A stretch of DNA of 64,000 nt, from positions 62,001-126,000 of the forward strand of contig NZ_JAWMQR010000008.1 in the NCBI RefSeq assembly GCF_033283405.1, in the 5' to 3' direction. Below the pieces are notes generated by a model, which saw only the letters and a program-made list of their open reading frames with translations, made no database searches and was not told the origin of the DNA. A program made the position numbers and the translations under genes. Positions 8,615 to 17,389 of the stretch are shown piece by piece; position 1 is the stretch's first letter, and each line of letters begins with the position of its first letter. Origin of the DNA: Halioxenophilus sp033283405. GTDB lineage: Bacteria; Pseudomonadota; Gammaproteobacteria; Pseudomonadales; Cellvibrionaceae.

Positions 8615-9262
8615 ATGATTTTAGAAAAAGCCAAACGCTCTCAGCGGGGGCGCCCAATCTCCTTCGACAAGGCCCAACTGGTCGACTCTGTCATGCATAA
8701 ATTTTGGGAGCTGGGTTACAACAAGGTTTCGCTCAACGAAATCGCCAAGGATCACGGCCTGACCCGCGCCAGCCTGTATCACAGTTTCGATTCCAAAGAG
8801 GCGCTTTTTTTACAGGCTTTGCAACTCTATCTGCAACGCGCACCCGATGTATTACTGGAGCACAGCCGCGAACCGGAGCAGGTGGGCAGCCTGTTGTTCG
8901 CCCTGTTTGACAGCATCTGCAAAGCCCGGGCGGAAGATCCGCAGCGGCGCGGCTGCCTGGTGCTCAACTGCATGCACGAACTGATCACCACCGACAGCCC
9001 GCTCGCCGATCACATGCAGGCCATACTGACCCGACGTCAGGGCCAAATGAAAGCACTGGTGGAACGCGCCCAGCGCAATGGAGAAATAAACCCCGGTGTC
9101 GATGCCGAGTTAACCGGCAACATGGTGATCAACTTTCTGTTTGGCTTAAACACCTTCTCCAAAACCTGCACCGATGAACAGCAGCTGCTGGCTCTGTGCG
9201 AAGCCTTTCTCAACAGTCTCGGCTTTCACCGCCAAACCGAACTCAATCAGCGCGCCATGTAG
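8615..9262 (+). CDS. TetR/AcrR family transcriptional regulator
   Basis: 215-aa dimeric repressor of the TetR family. The N-terminal domain has the family helix-turn-helix (about residues 38-62: VSLNEIAKDHGLTRASLYHSF, followed by DSKEALF). The C-terminal ligand domain matches the type with CLVLNCMHEL and a TetR_C-like end. The ATG at 8615 is preceded by AAGGA at 7-8 bases. It is transcribed away from the antiporter, which is a possible target, as is its own gene. The inducer is unknown. Related members often sense electrophiles or quaternary compounds, but nothing here fixes that. Confidence 0.9.
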   Translation: MILEKAKRSQRGRPISFDKAQLVDSVMHKFWELGYNKVSLNEIAKDHGLTRASLYHSFDSKEALFLQALQLYLQRAPDVLLEHSREPEQVGSLLFALFDSICKARAEDPQRRGCLVLNCMHELITTDSPLADHMQAILTRRQGQMKALVERAQRNGEINPGVDAELTGNMVINFLFGLNTFSKTCTDEQQLLALCEAFLNSLGFHRQTELNQRAM

Positions 9263-9313
9263 CGCTTGTCACTGCCCCCAACCGGCCATTTCAATTCGCT
9301 CCAGCTGCCGCAC

Positions 9314-10543
9314 TCACGGCATCGGCAACTCCGGCAGGGCGGGGGTATCCATCTGCACCACGTGTTGGTAAACCCGGCTGCTCTTGTGATGCTCACCCAT
9401 ATGCGCCAGCAGGCGCGCCATTTCGGCGTAGGCGATGCGCGACGGCGAGACCTTGGCACTGGTTTCAAAATACTCCAGCGCCCGACCCCACAGGTGGTTG
9501 CGCAGGCAGATCCGGCCGAGGCTTAGCAACAGTGCCCAGTCGTCCGGGTGTTGTGTAAGCCAGTGCTCCGCCGCCCGCAGCTGTTTAGCGGGCTCGACCG
9601 TCGCCAGCAGGCCATAAAAGATCACCAGCTCCGAATGCCAATGGTGACGCAGGTATTTGCGCACCAGCGCCTCCACCTCGACCCCTTCCTGCAGCGCCAG
9701 CAGCTGCTGGCAGTAGGCCAGTAACACCTCTGGCTGCTGTTGCACCTGGGCTGACTGCTCCAGCCAGAACATCTGCAGCTTCTGCTTATCGCCGTCGTGG
9801 TGGTGACTGCTTAGGCTGCTGCCCAATTGGTGCAGATGCGCCACCACCAGTTGGCCCTGCAACTCCAGCCAGCGTTCTCGCGGCAGACGCCGGCGCAACC
9901 CGGGCAACAGCTCCCGCACCGACTCCCAGTGGCCCAAGGCGATATGAGCATCGCACAGCCGGTCGCGCACCAGGGCATCGTGGGGATGGCGTTTGACCGT
10001 CGCCAGCAGGGTTTGCAGGCGCTCCTGCTGGCGCCCGGCGCGGCGATAGATCTCGGCCCGCGCCAGGGCCAAGGTCACATCCTGCTCACCAAAGTGCTCC
10101 TTGGCCCGATCAAGGAAGGCCAAAGCCTGGTCGACGTCGCCCAGGGTATGGGCAGAGTCGGCCGCCGCCAGCAAGTTTACCAACGGCATGGGCGAGCGCT
10201 TGGCCGAGCGCAACAGCCAGCGCTGGGCCTGCTCGTGATCACCGCGCAGGTAGGCGAGCAGTCCGCGCTCGGTTAAACGGGTGTAGTTTTCCGGGCTGCG
10301 CCGGCCAATCAATGGCAGCAGCAGGCGCCACAGCCAACGCAGCCAACGCAGCCCCCAGTAGCCGCCTACCACCAGCACCACCACTGCGGCGATGGCAAAC
10401 CAGAGGTTCATCTCGACGGTGGTTTGACTGATGGCGATCAGTACATAGCCGGGCAGGTGGGTAATCAGTTGGTCGAGCAGCACCGCCGCCAACACCAGGG
10501 CCACCAGATAGACCAGCGCTTTCACAGTCAAACGCTTAATCAC
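9314..10543 (-). CDS. hemY: HemY, TPR-containing inner-membrane protein of heme biosynthesis
   Basis: 409 aa: two N-terminal transmembrane helices (about residues 8-30 and 45-65), the conserved cytoplasm-proximal patch RRSPENYTRLTERGLLAYLRGD, then TPR repeats. HemY of proteobacteria is encoded downstream of hemX and is linked to late heme synthesis, probably as a scaffold; it is not the Gram-positive HemY coproporphyrinogen oxidase. The start is a GTG that overlaps the hemX stop (GTGA), so the two are translationally coupled. C-terminal TPRs end in the usual MARLLAHMGEH region. Confidence 0.93.
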   Translation of the reverse strand: MIKRLTVKALVYLVALVLAAVLLDQLITHLPGYVLIAISQTTVEMNLWFAIAAVVVLVVGGYWGLRWLRWLWRLLLPLIGRRSPENYTRLTERGLLAYLRGDHEQAQRWLLRSAKRSPMPLVNLLAAADSAHTLGDVDQALAFLDRAKEHFGEQDVTLALARAEIYRRAGRQQERLQTLLATVKRHPHDALVRDRLCDAHIALGHWESVRELLPGLRRRLPRERWLELQGQLVVAHLHQLGSSLSSHHHDGDKQKLQMFWLEQSAQVQQQPEVLLAYCQQLLALQEGVEVEALVRKYLRHHWHSELVIFYGLLATVEPAKQLRAAEHWLTQHPDDWALLLSLGRICLRNHLWGRALEYFETSAKVSPSRIAYAEMARLLAHMGEHHKSSRVYQHVVQMDTPALPELPMP

Positions 10544-11946
10544 TCGGCGCTCTCCTGCTCTGACCCCTTAAGTTGATGCAGGCGTTCGATATAGGCCTGC
10601 AACTGCTGCAGTGAACCGGTGATCTGCGGCAGGGTGACCGCAATCGGCATCTGGCGCAGCTGACTAAGCTCGGTTTGCAGAGCTTGATTGGCTGGGCTTT
10701 CGGGGAAGTAGCGCTGTACCAGCAGCAGCGCCTGTTCCAGGCTCGCCTGGTAGATCGACTGCTGTTCCCGCAACATCGCCACCTGGGCCTGCTCCAGACT
10801 CAGACGCACATTCTGGCGCAGGTACTCCTCCGAGGAGGGCGGTAACAGCGGTGCCGCATCCTGCACATGGGTGCGGATAACTATGTAGCTGTTGAGCTTG
10901 GCGCCCAGCATGCCGGGTAGCGCCTTGATGCCGCTCCAGGCCTTACCGGGCAGGGATTTAAACCAGCTCCAGACGCCGGTGGCGGTCTCCGCCGCTGGCG
11001 CTTCGCTGCTACTGGAGAGCACCACCGGCTCGGCATCCAGCTCTGGAATTTGATAGAGCGGCAACTGCTCCATGTTGTCGATCAGCCCCTGCAGGCGCAG
11101 GTAGATACCCTCTTTATCGACCTTGGCCGCCAGGCGTACGGCGGCCAAATCGTGGGCCAGAGCCTGGCGCACGGGAAAGAGGTCGGGCAGGGCCAGGTCG
11201 CGCAGAATGTTGTCGGTGGCCTCCATCAGCCCCAGTGCCGAGCTTGCCTGGCGGTCGACCAGCAGCCGCTGGTTGGCCAGGTGCAGCAGATAATGGGCCT
11301 CGGCCAGCTGCCAATCCTCGCGCGAGGTGTTGGAGAGTGAGAGCAGGCGTTGGTTATGGGCATCGAGCCGTTCGGTAACAGCACGCAGATCATCCTCCAG
11401 CTTGGAGCTCTCCTGCCCGGCGGCGGTTTGCACTTCGGCCAATGCGGCCTGGGCACTCTGCAGTTCTACCGCCAACCCTTGGCGCGCCGCCCGCGCCTCG
11501 GTCAGCTGCACTTCGGACTGGGCCACATTGGCCGCTAGCGCCTGCCACTGTTGCCGCTGCCACCAGAAGGCGGCCACCACCAGGGCGACGGCCAACAGGC
11601 TGATCACCCCGGCCCCGCTGGCTAAAAACCACAAAGGGCGGCTGCGCGAGACGATTACCGACCGGGCGGCCGCTTGTTCGGCTTTCAAATTTGCGGGTTC
11701 GGCCTTTGGCGTCGATGATTCAGCCTTCGGCTTTGCTGGTTCGGCTTTCGGCTTCGATGATTCAGCCTTTGCCTTCGATGGCTCGGCCTTTGGCTTTGCT
11801 GGTTCAGCCTTTGCCTGGGCTGTTTCGGCTGTCGACGTTGACGATGCGGCTGTCGCCGCTGACTGTTCGCTGGGCGTGTCACTCGCCTGGCTGTTCAGCT
11901 CGGGCTGTGCGGCCGCCTCTTCCTTTTTGTTATTTGAATCACTCAT
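10540..11946 (-). CDS. hemX: HemX, putative uroporphyrinogen-III C-methyltransferase-like membrane protein
   Basis: 468-aa inner-membrane protein. A charged N-terminal tail contains seven imperfect heptads beginning KAE (residues about 46-94), then comes one transmembrane helix (about residues 105-128), a coiled coil and the conserved HemX periplasmic domain (TSREDWQLAEAHYLLHLANQRL). Despite the old name, no methyltransferase motif is visible; the protein is regarded as a partner of HemY. It starts 25 bp after hemD. The heptad tail is longer and more regular than in typical HemX, and is encoded by a 21-bp period minisatellite (separate entry). Confidence 0.93.
   Translation of the reverse strand: MSDSNNKKEEAAAQPELNSQASDTPSEQSAATAASSTSTAETAQAKAEPAKPKAEPSKAKAESSKPKAEPAKPKAESSTPKAEPANLKAEQAAARSVIVSRSRPLWFLASGAGVISLLAVALVVAAFWWQRQQWQALAANVAQSEVQLTEARAARQGLAVELQSAQAALAEVQTAAGQESSKLEDDLRAVTERLDAHNQRLLSLSNTSREDWQLAEAHYLLHLANQRLLVDRQASSALGLMEATDNILRDLALPDLFPVRQALAHDLAAVRLAAKVDKEGIYLRLQGLIDNMEQLPLYQIPELDAEPVVLSSSSEAPAAETATGVWSWFKSLPGKAWSGIKALPGMLGAKLNSYIVIRTHVQDAAPLLPPSSEEYLRQNVRLSLEQAQVAMLREQQSIYQASLEQALLLVQRYFPESPANQALQTELSQLRQMPIAVTLPQITGSLQQLQAYIERLHQLKGSEQESAE
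11665..11811 (-). repeat. 21-bp tandem repeat coding for seven KAE heptads in HemX
   Basis: Seven consecutive 21-bp units within hemX encode heptads KAEPAKP, KAEPSKA, KAESSKP, KAEPAKP, KAESSTP, KAEPANL and KAEQAAA. The units keep the reading frame and differ mostly at positions 4-7. The result is a positively charged, Ala/Pro-rich tail before the membrane helix, similar to TolA- or histone-H1-like spacers. Copy number is likely to vary between strains by slippage. Confidence 0.85.
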
Positions 11947-11971
11947 TAACCGTTTCCAACACCTGTTGTCG

Positions 11972-12727
11972 TTAACTTATCGGGTGGTTCGGGAGCAACG
12001 CGCCCAACATGGCGTCGTCGGTGGCGTTGTCTGCCACGATTATTTGTTCAAAGCCCAACGCTCGGGCGACCCCGGCCACCCGGCTACCAGGCACCACCAG
12101 CGGTTGCCGAGTGAGTGCCTGGCGGCCACCACTGGCCAGGGTTTTGGCCAGCAGTTCGACGCTTTCGCCGCTGTAGGCGAGCATGGCGTCGTCCGGCTGG
12201 CTGCCGAAATCACTGGCTTGCAGTGCCAGGCTGGCCTCAGCCGCCCAGCGCCGACCGTAGAGCGGACACTCATCCACCCGGCCACCCCGTGCGCGGAGCG
12301 TTTCCGCTAATAGGGCGCGCCCCCCTTCACCCTTAAAAATAATGACGCGACTATTGGCCAATGCTTGCAACTCGGGCAGTGCCGACAGCGCTTCGCTGTC
12401 CATTACCGCCACCGGCGCCGCCGCCAGGTGACCATGTTCGGCCAGTGCCTTGGCCGTGGCCTGGCCGATGGCAAGCAGGGTTAAACCCACAGGCCACTGC
12501 GGCCAAAAGCGGTCGATGAGAGCCACACCGTAGTGCACCGCATTCTGGCTGATAAAAATGGCAAACTGGTAGAGATCGAGATCCATTACCTGCTGGCGCA
12601 CGGTTGGGGTCTCCGCCAGCGGTTCGATCGTCATCACCGGCTGCAGCCAGCCGGCCACTCCCAGGGCGGCCAGCCGCTGTTGAGTTTTACGCCCCTGCGC
12701 CTCTGGCCGTGTAATCCAGACCCGCAT
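11972..12727 (-). CDS. hemD: Uroporphyrinogen-III synthase
   Basis: Cyclises and inverts ring D of hydroxymethylbilane to uroporphyrinogen III, the step before the heme, siroheme and B12 branches. 251 aa, the usual length, with N-terminal MRVWITRPEAQG and the loosely conserved FISQNAVHYG and AIGQATAKAL patches of the two-domain HemD fold. The ATG lies 2 bp after the hemC stop. Sequence conservation in HemD is always low, so the call gains much from its place between hemC and hemX. Confidence 0.95.
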   Translation of the reverse strand: MRVWITRPEAQGRKTQQRLAALGVAGWLQPVMTIEPLAETPTVRQQVMDLDLYQFAIFISQNAVHYGVALIDRFWPQWPVGLTLLAIGQATAKALAEHGHLAAAPVAVMDSEALSALPELQALANSRVIIFKGEGGRALLAETLRARGGRVDECPLYGRRWAAEASLALQASDFGSQPDDAMLAYSGESVELLAKTLASGGRQALTRQPLVVPGSRVAGVARALGFEQIIVADNATDDAMLGALLPNHPIS

Positions 12728-12729
12728 AG

Positions 12730-13710
12730 TTAACTGTGACTGTCGCCGTAAACTTCAGCCAGGATCTTATCGGCGCCCGCCGCCAACAGCCGCTCGGCCA
12801 GGGTTACCCCCAGGCTCTCCGCCTCGGTAAGCGGCCCGCGAATGGCATCGCGCAACAGTAACTCACCAGTGGGCTGGCCCACCAAGCCACGCAGCCAGAG
12901 CTGGTCCTGCTCGAGCTCGGCGTAGCAGCCGATGGGCACCTGGCAACCGCCCTCCAGGCGGCGGTTCATGGCCCGCTCTGCCGTTACCCGCACCGCGGTC
13001 GGCTCATCGTGCAAGGGTGCCAACAGCGCCAGCGTCTCGGCATCGGCCAGCCGACACTCAATTCCCACTGCCCCCTGGCCACCGGCCGGCAGGCTTAACT
13101 CGGTACTCAGAAACTGGCGAATACGGTCGCCCATCTCCAGACGGATAAGGCCCGCCGCCGCCAGAATGATGGCGTCGTAGTCGCCGGCGTCGAGCTTGGC
13201 CAGGCGCGAATTGACATTGCCGCGCAGGAAGTTGATTTTCAGGTCCGGGCGCGCCGACAGCAGCTGGCACTGGCGGCGCAGGCTGGAGGTACCCACCACC
13301 GCGCCGTAGGGCAGCTCCTCAAAACTGGCGATGGTGTTGGAGACAAACGCGTCGCGCGGATCCTCGCGCGGGCAGATCACCGCCAGCCCCAGCCCCTCAG
13401 GAAACTCCATGGGTACATCCTTCATGGAGTGCACGGCGATATCGGATTCACCGGCCAACAGCGACTGCTCCAGCTCTTTGACAAACAGCCCCTTGCCGCC
13501 AACTTTGGCCAGGGGCACATCCAGGATGTGGTCGCCGCGGCTGGTCATGGGGCAGAGTTCTACGGTGAGATTGGGGTGCACCGCTTCCAGGCGGGCTTTG
13601 ACATATTCCGCCTGCCACAGTGCCAGGGCACTTTTGCGGGTGGCGATGCGCAGGGTTTTGGCGCCCGGGGTGGAACCCGAAGCAGAGGCGTTGGCCATTG
13701 GGAGGTCCAT
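12730..13710 (-). CDS. hemC: Hydroxymethylbilane synthase (porphobilinogen deaminase)
   Basis: Condenses four porphobilinogens into hydroxymethylbilane in the cytoplasm. Family landmarks: IATRKSALALWQA, KGLFVKELE, DIAVHSMKDVPM, GTSSLRRQCQL and RGNVNSRLAKLD; the dipyrromethane-cofactor Cys lies in EGGCQVPIG. The longest frame has 326 aa. Other HemC proteins begin close to TLRIATR, so a later start such as the Met at residue 5 is plausible; neither has a clear ribosome site. First gene of hemCDXY. Confidence 0.97.
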   Translation of the reverse strand: MDLPMANASASGSTPGAKTLRIATRKSALALWQAEYVKARLEAVHPNLTVELCPMTSRGDHILDVPLAKVGGKGLFVKELEQSLLAGESDIAVHSMKDVPMEFPEGLGLAVICPREDPRDAFVSNTIASFEELPYGAVVGTSSLRRQCQLLSARPDLKINFLRGNVNSRLAKLDAGDYDAIILAAAGLIRLEMGDRIRQFLSTELSLPAGGQGAVGIECRLADAETLALLAPLHDEPTAVRVTAERAMNRRLEGGCQVPIGCYAELEQDQLWLRGLVGQPTGELLLRDAIRGPLTEAESLGVTLAERLLAAGADKILAEVYGDSHS

Positions 13711-13820
13711 AGGTTGGTCGACATGGCGGCTATGATAACAGCCCTTAGTGCCTAGCGTTCAACCCTGTCGGCAACTAGGGTCTATCCCGGCGACCGGCCC
13801 GGAACCTCTCCCGGGCGCAA

Positions 13821-14555
13821 CTACAGGTTCTGTAACAGCTGTTTCACGGAAGAGAGGTGGCGGCGGCTGACCGCGGGTTTGCGTTCGCAGCCCTCCAGGC
13901 GCAGGTGGTAACCCCCCTCCTGGCTCTTCTCCAGGGCGAGAATGTACTTCTTGGCCACCAGGGCATTGCGGTGTACCCGCACAAAGCGGGAGCCAAGCAG
14001 GGTTTCCAACTCTTTGAGGGTGTCGTCGATCAGGGTTTCGCCGCCGGCGTGGATCACCGTCACGTATTTTTGATCGGCGCTGAAGTAGCGAATACTGTCG
14101 ATCTCGATCAGCTCCAGGCCGCGGTGGGTTTTGGCGCTGATGTGCTGGCGCTGGGGCACCGGGCTCTCGTCGGTCTGCTGGCTGCGACGCTGCAGGCGGT
14201 TCATGCTCGCCGCCTTGTCGATCACCGCTTTCAGATCCTCGCCGCGCACCGGCTTGAGCAGGTAACCGACGGCGTGCACGCCGAAGGCCTCCAGGGCGTA
14301 CTCATCGTAGGCCGAGCAGAAGATAATGGCCGGTGGATCCTCGAGCTCGCTGATCTGTTTGGCCACCTCCATGCCAGAGGGGCCCGGCATGCGAATATCG
14401 AGCAGCACCAGATCCGGATCTTCCGCCATGATCAACGTTAATGCTTCATCGCCGTTTTCGGCCTCACCAACCAATCTGCACTCCGGCAGGTCCTGCAGTA
14501 ACTTTTTTAAACGCTCTCGGGCCAGGGGCTCATCGTCTACTAGCAAGATATCCAT
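13821..14555 (-). CDS. algR: LytTR response regulator (AlgR-like)
   Basis: 244 aa: a receiver domain with the phospho-acceptor Asp53 (LVLLDIRMPG), acidic Asp7/Asp8 and Lys101 (YLLKP), then a C-terminal LytTR DNA-binding domain (about residues 140-240; YFSADQKYVTVIH, RFVRVHRNALVAKKYI). In Pseudomonas AlgR controls alginate, type IV pili and virulence genes and sits, as here, between the AlgZ kinase and hemC. It is 50 bp downstream of the kinase gene and about 110 bp upstream of hemC. The targets in this organism are unknown; no alginate or pilus gene lies in the window. Confidence 0.92.
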   Translation of the reverse strand: MDILLVDDEPLARERLKKLLQDLPECRLVGEAENGDEALTLIMAEDPDLVLLDIRMPGPSGMEVAKQISELEDPPAIIFCSAYDEYALEAFGVHAVGYLLKPVRGEDLKAVIDKAASMNRLQRRSQQTDESPVPQRQHISAKTHRGLELIEIDSIRYFSADQKYVTVIHAGGETLIDDTLKELETLLGSRFVRVHRNALVAKKYILALEKSQEGGYHLRLEGCERKPAVSRRHLSSVKQLLQNL

Positions 14556-14605
14556 GTAATCCTTCTCGACTCGGTTTAATGATTAGTTTTTTCTCATACC
14601 CATAA

Positions 14606-15688
14606 TTATGGGTGAATTTCGCTCGTTTGCCGGTTTTCTTTCGAATTTGCCTCTAGCCATCTATAGCTTAGATGGACTCGGTAGCGATCGTGGTCCGGGC
14701 CGGCACTAAATGTGATCTGATTACCAAAATGGGCCTGCAATCTGGCCCGGATATTGGCTTGGGCTATACCGTTGCCCGGCCGCGCCACCGCCTGCTCTGG
14801 CAGCGGGTTGACCACCGTGACATTGACCCGGCTCTCGCCCACCTCGGCAATCACCTGAATTTCGCCACCCTCGGGGCGCGGTTCGATGCCGTGGTAGACC
14901 GCATTTTCAAGAATCGGCTGCAGCGTCATGCTGGGAATCAGGCACGACTCCAGATCGCCCGTTAACTGCCATTCAACGCGCAGGCGACGCGCCAGGCGCA
15001 GCTCTTCGATCTCCAGATACTGCCGGGCCAGCTTAAGCTCCCGCGCCAGGCTCACCAGCGCCGGCTCGGCAATGGCGGCGCGGAACAGATCACACAGATC
15101 GAGCACTACCCGCTCGGCGCGTTCCGGATCAAAACCGATCAGGCTGACCACCGCATTCAGGCTGTTAAACAGAAAATGGGGCCGGATGCGCGCCTGCAGG
15201 GCGTTGATCTGCGCCTGGTTACTGGCCTGTTGTTGTTGGATCAACTGCTGCTGCAGATACATATAACGCAGCACCACCCCCCCTAAAATGGCGGCAATAA
15301 ACAAAACCTTAATCAGCGATGACCAGTGCACATCCCGCCAGAAGAGCCACTGCCCGGCGAGGGTGTAGCCAAACGCCAGGGTCAGCACCAGCAGGTAACT
15401 GAGCGCCCCCGCCAGCCAGGGCGGGCGGGCTCCCAGCCAGAGCCGGCACTTACACAACACCGCCGCCGCGGAGAGGGTGATCCACAGCATCAACATGGAG
15501 ATCTGTCCCAGCGCCGGCCAATCGAAAGCGGTTAACGGCGCCTGCATCAGGGTGACCACCAGGGCCAACAGCGCGGTACCCAACACCTGGAACAGTACCG
15601 CCTGCAGGGAGCAGAGGTCGGGGTAGAAGGGTTCCGGGGGGGCGGACGGATGGGTCTGCGGTTTGGGTGATACTGGCTGCTCTGGCAT
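14606..15688 (-). CDS. algZ: Sensor histidine kinase of the LytS/AlgZ (FimS) family
   Basis: 360-aa inner-membrane kinase. After a Pro-rich N-terminus come about four transmembrane helices (residues about 30-145), a short coiled coil, and the His_kinase domain whose phospho-accepting His lies in RPHFLFNSLNAVVSL. The HATPase part keeps LQPILENAVYHGIEP (N box) and the Gly-rich GNGIAQANIRARL. It is paired with the downstream LytTR regulator and is divergent from argH, the same arrangement as Pseudomonas algZR. Signal unknown. Confidence 0.92.
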   Translation of the reverse strand: MPEQPVSPKPQTHPSAPPEPFYPDLCSLQAVLFQVLGTALLALVVTLMQAPLTAFDWPALGQISMLMLWITLSAAAVLCKCRLWLGARPPWLAGALSYLLVLTLAFGYTLAGQWLFWRDVHWSSLIKVLFIAAILGGVVLRYMYLQQQLIQQQQASNQAQINALQARIRPHFLFNSLNAVVSLIGFDPERAERVVLDLCDLFRAAIAEPALVSLARELKLARQYLEIEELRLARRLRVEWQLTGDLESCLIPSMTLQPILENAVYHGIEPRPEGGEIQVIAEVGESRVNVTVVNPLPEQAVARPGNGIAQANIRARLQAHFGNQITFSAGPDHDRYRVHLSYRWLEANSKENRQTSEIHP

Positions 15689-15760
15689 TCGCCGTCGATC
15701 TCTTCAGGGGCTTAGGGAAAATTAGGATAACCGTATAAGTATCGGCCAAAATTTATAGTT

Positions 15761-15790
15761 TTCGAGTTACGCCAAGCGTTGGGCTATAAT
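15761..15790 (+). promoter_or_regulatory. Candidate sigma-70 promoter of argH
   Basis: A perfect -10 hexamer TATAAT at 15785-15790 is preceded at 18 bp by TTCGAG (15761-15766), a weak -35. It points to argH, giving a leader of about 105 bases before the ATG at 15902. The algZ promoter must lie on the other strand of the same 213-bp gap. Confidence 0.55.
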
Positions 15791-15901
15791 CGCGCCGCCT
15801 TGGTCTTTTGCATATGCGGCCTCAGCGTCGCCGGGCATCGACCACTTCGAATAACGTTTTTGCCACCACCCGGCAACCCTCTCAACACAGGTCTTTCGGT
15901 T

Positions 15902-17296
15902 ATGAGTAAAAAAACCCCCAGCAACCAACAGTGGGGAGGTCGCTTCAGCGAAGCGACGGATGAATTCGTGCAGCGCTTTACCGCCTCAGTCAATTTCGAC
16001 CAGCGACTCTACGCGCACGATATCAAAGGCTCCATTGCCCATGCCACCATGCTGGCCAAGGTCGGGGTACTGACCGACACCGAACGCGACCAGATCATCA
16101 CCGGCCTCACCCAGATCGCCGGCGAAATTGAGAGTGGCGAGTTTCAGTGGCAGATTGAGCTCGAAGATGTGCACATGAACATCGAGGCGCGGCTTACGCA
16201 GCTGATCGGCATCACCGGTAAAAAGCTGCACACCGGCCGCTCGCGCAACGATCAGGTGGCGACCGATATCCGCCTCTTTCTGCGCGATGAGATCGACGCT
16301 ATCGATCTCGAGCTGGTACGCCTGCAAACCGGCCTGCTCGATCTGGCCGAGCGCGAAGCCGAGACCATTATGCCCGGCTTCACTCACCTGCAAACGGCGC
16401 AGCCGGTCACCTTTGGCCACCACCTGCTGGCCTGGTTCGAAATGCTTAAGCGCGACCGCAGCCGACTGCTCGACTGCCGCAAGCGCCTCAATCAGTCGCC
16501 GCTTGGCGCCGCCGCCCTGGCCGGCACCAGCTATCCGATCGATCGCGCCTATAGCGCCGAGCTGCTCGGTTTTAGCCAGGCCACGGAAAACTCCCTCGAC
16601 TCCGTCTCCGATCGCGACTTTGCCATCGAGTTTTGTGCCTTTGCCAGCCTGCTGATGACGCACCTGTCACGCGCCTCGGAGGAGCTGGTGATCTGGACCT
16701 CGGCCCAATTCGATTTTATTGAGCTGCCCGACCGCTTCTGCACCGGCTCGTCGATCATGCCGCAGAAGAAAAACCCGGATGTACCGGAGCTGGTGCGCGG
16801 TAAAAGCGGCCGCGTCAATGGCCACCTGATCGCCCTGTTAACGCTGATGAAATCCCAGCCGCTGGCCTACAACAAAGACAACCAGGAAGATAAAGAGCCA
16901 CTGTTTGATGCGGTCGACACCGTTAAGGATTGCCTGCGCGCCTTTGCCGACATGGTGCCCGCCATCACCGCCAAAAAGGCGTCGATGCTGGCCGCCGCCA
17001 AACGCGGCTTCGCCACCGCCACCGACCTGGCCGACTACCTGGTGCGCAAGGGTGTCGCCTTCCGCGATGCCCACGAGATCGTCGGCCGCTCCGTGGCCTA
17101 CGGTATCGCCCAGCAGAAGGACCTGGCCGAACTCTCTCTGGCTGAGCTGCAGCAGTTCTCCAGCCACATAGAGGAGGATGTGTTTGCCATTCTTACCCTG
17201 GAAGGTTCGGTGGCACTGCGCGACCACTGGGGTGGCACCGCCCCCAAGCAGGTACGCCAGGCCATCGCCAGGGCGCGAGCCTCGCTCGGCGAATAA
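15902..17296 (+). CDS. argH: Argininosuccinate lyase
   Basis: Last step of arginine synthesis: argininosuccinate to arginine plus fumarate, a homotetrameric cytoplasmic enzyme. 464 aa, the normal length. The fumarase/aspartase superfamily signature GSSIMPQKKNPD is intact and the N-terminal QQWGGRFSEATDEFV and HTGRSRNDQVATD motifs are typical. The frame is open 41 codons further upstream, but the ATG at 15902 matches the family start and lies downstream of the promoter. It is followed by a strong terminator, so it is probably monocistronic. Confidence 0.97.
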   Translation: MSKKTPSNQQWGGRFSEATDEFVQRFTASVNFDQRLYAHDIKGSIAHATMLAKVGVLTDTERDQIITGLTQIAGEIESGEFQWQIELEDVHMNIEARLTQLIGITGKKLHTGRSRNDQVATDIRLFLRDEIDAIDLELVRLQTGLLDLAEREAETIMPGFTHLQTAQPVTFGHHLLAWFEMLKRDRSRLLDCRKRLNQSPLGAAALAGTSYPIDRAYSAELLGFSQATENSLDSVSDRDFAIEFCAFASLLMTHLSRASEELVIWTSAQFDFIELPDRFCTGSSIMPQKKNPDVPELVRGKSGRVNGHLIALLTLMKSQPLAYNKDNQEDKEPLFDAVDTVKDCLRAFADMVPAITAKKASMLAAAKRGFATATDLADYLVRKGVAFRDAHEIVGRSVAYGIAQQKDLAELSLAELQQFSSHIEEDVFAILTLEGSVALRDHWGGTAPKQVRQAIARARASLGE

Positions 17297-17304
17297 CAGA
17301 AGAC

Positions 17305-17343
17305 GGGGTTCTGCCCAAGTGGGCGCAACCCCTGCACTTTTTT
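17305..17343 (+). terminator. Rho-independent terminator after argH
   Basis: Stem GGGGTT (17305-17310) pairs with AACCCC (17327-17332), with an inner GCCC/GGGC pairing and AAGT loop, followed five bases later by six Ts at 17338-17343. It starts 8 bp after the argH stop. Confidence 0.85.
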
Positions 17344-17377
17344 CCAGTCCGTTCTGCTCCAATCAGGTATCTGCCAC

Positions 17378-17383
17378 TATACT
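17378..17383 (+). promoter_or_regulatory. Candidate -10 element immediately upstream of cyaA
   Basis: TATACT ends 6 bases before the cyaA ATG, so transcription from it would begin at or next to the start codon and give a leaderless mRNA. No Shine-Dalgarno sequence is seen in the preceding 15 bases, which fits. No good -35 hexamer at 16-18 bp spacing is visible, so this remains a weak call. Confidence 0.35.
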
Positions 17384-17389
17384 TCGGCA

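Noticed and set aside
8360..8700. Two short plus-strand frames before the TetR gene
   Set aside because: Random-looking composition, no ribosome sites, and one overlaps the confirmed TetR start.
11327..12310. 327-codon plus-strand frame across hemX and hemD
   Set aside because: Repetitive Phe/Gly/Ser stretch is the complement of the KAE repeat; both minus-strand genes are certain.
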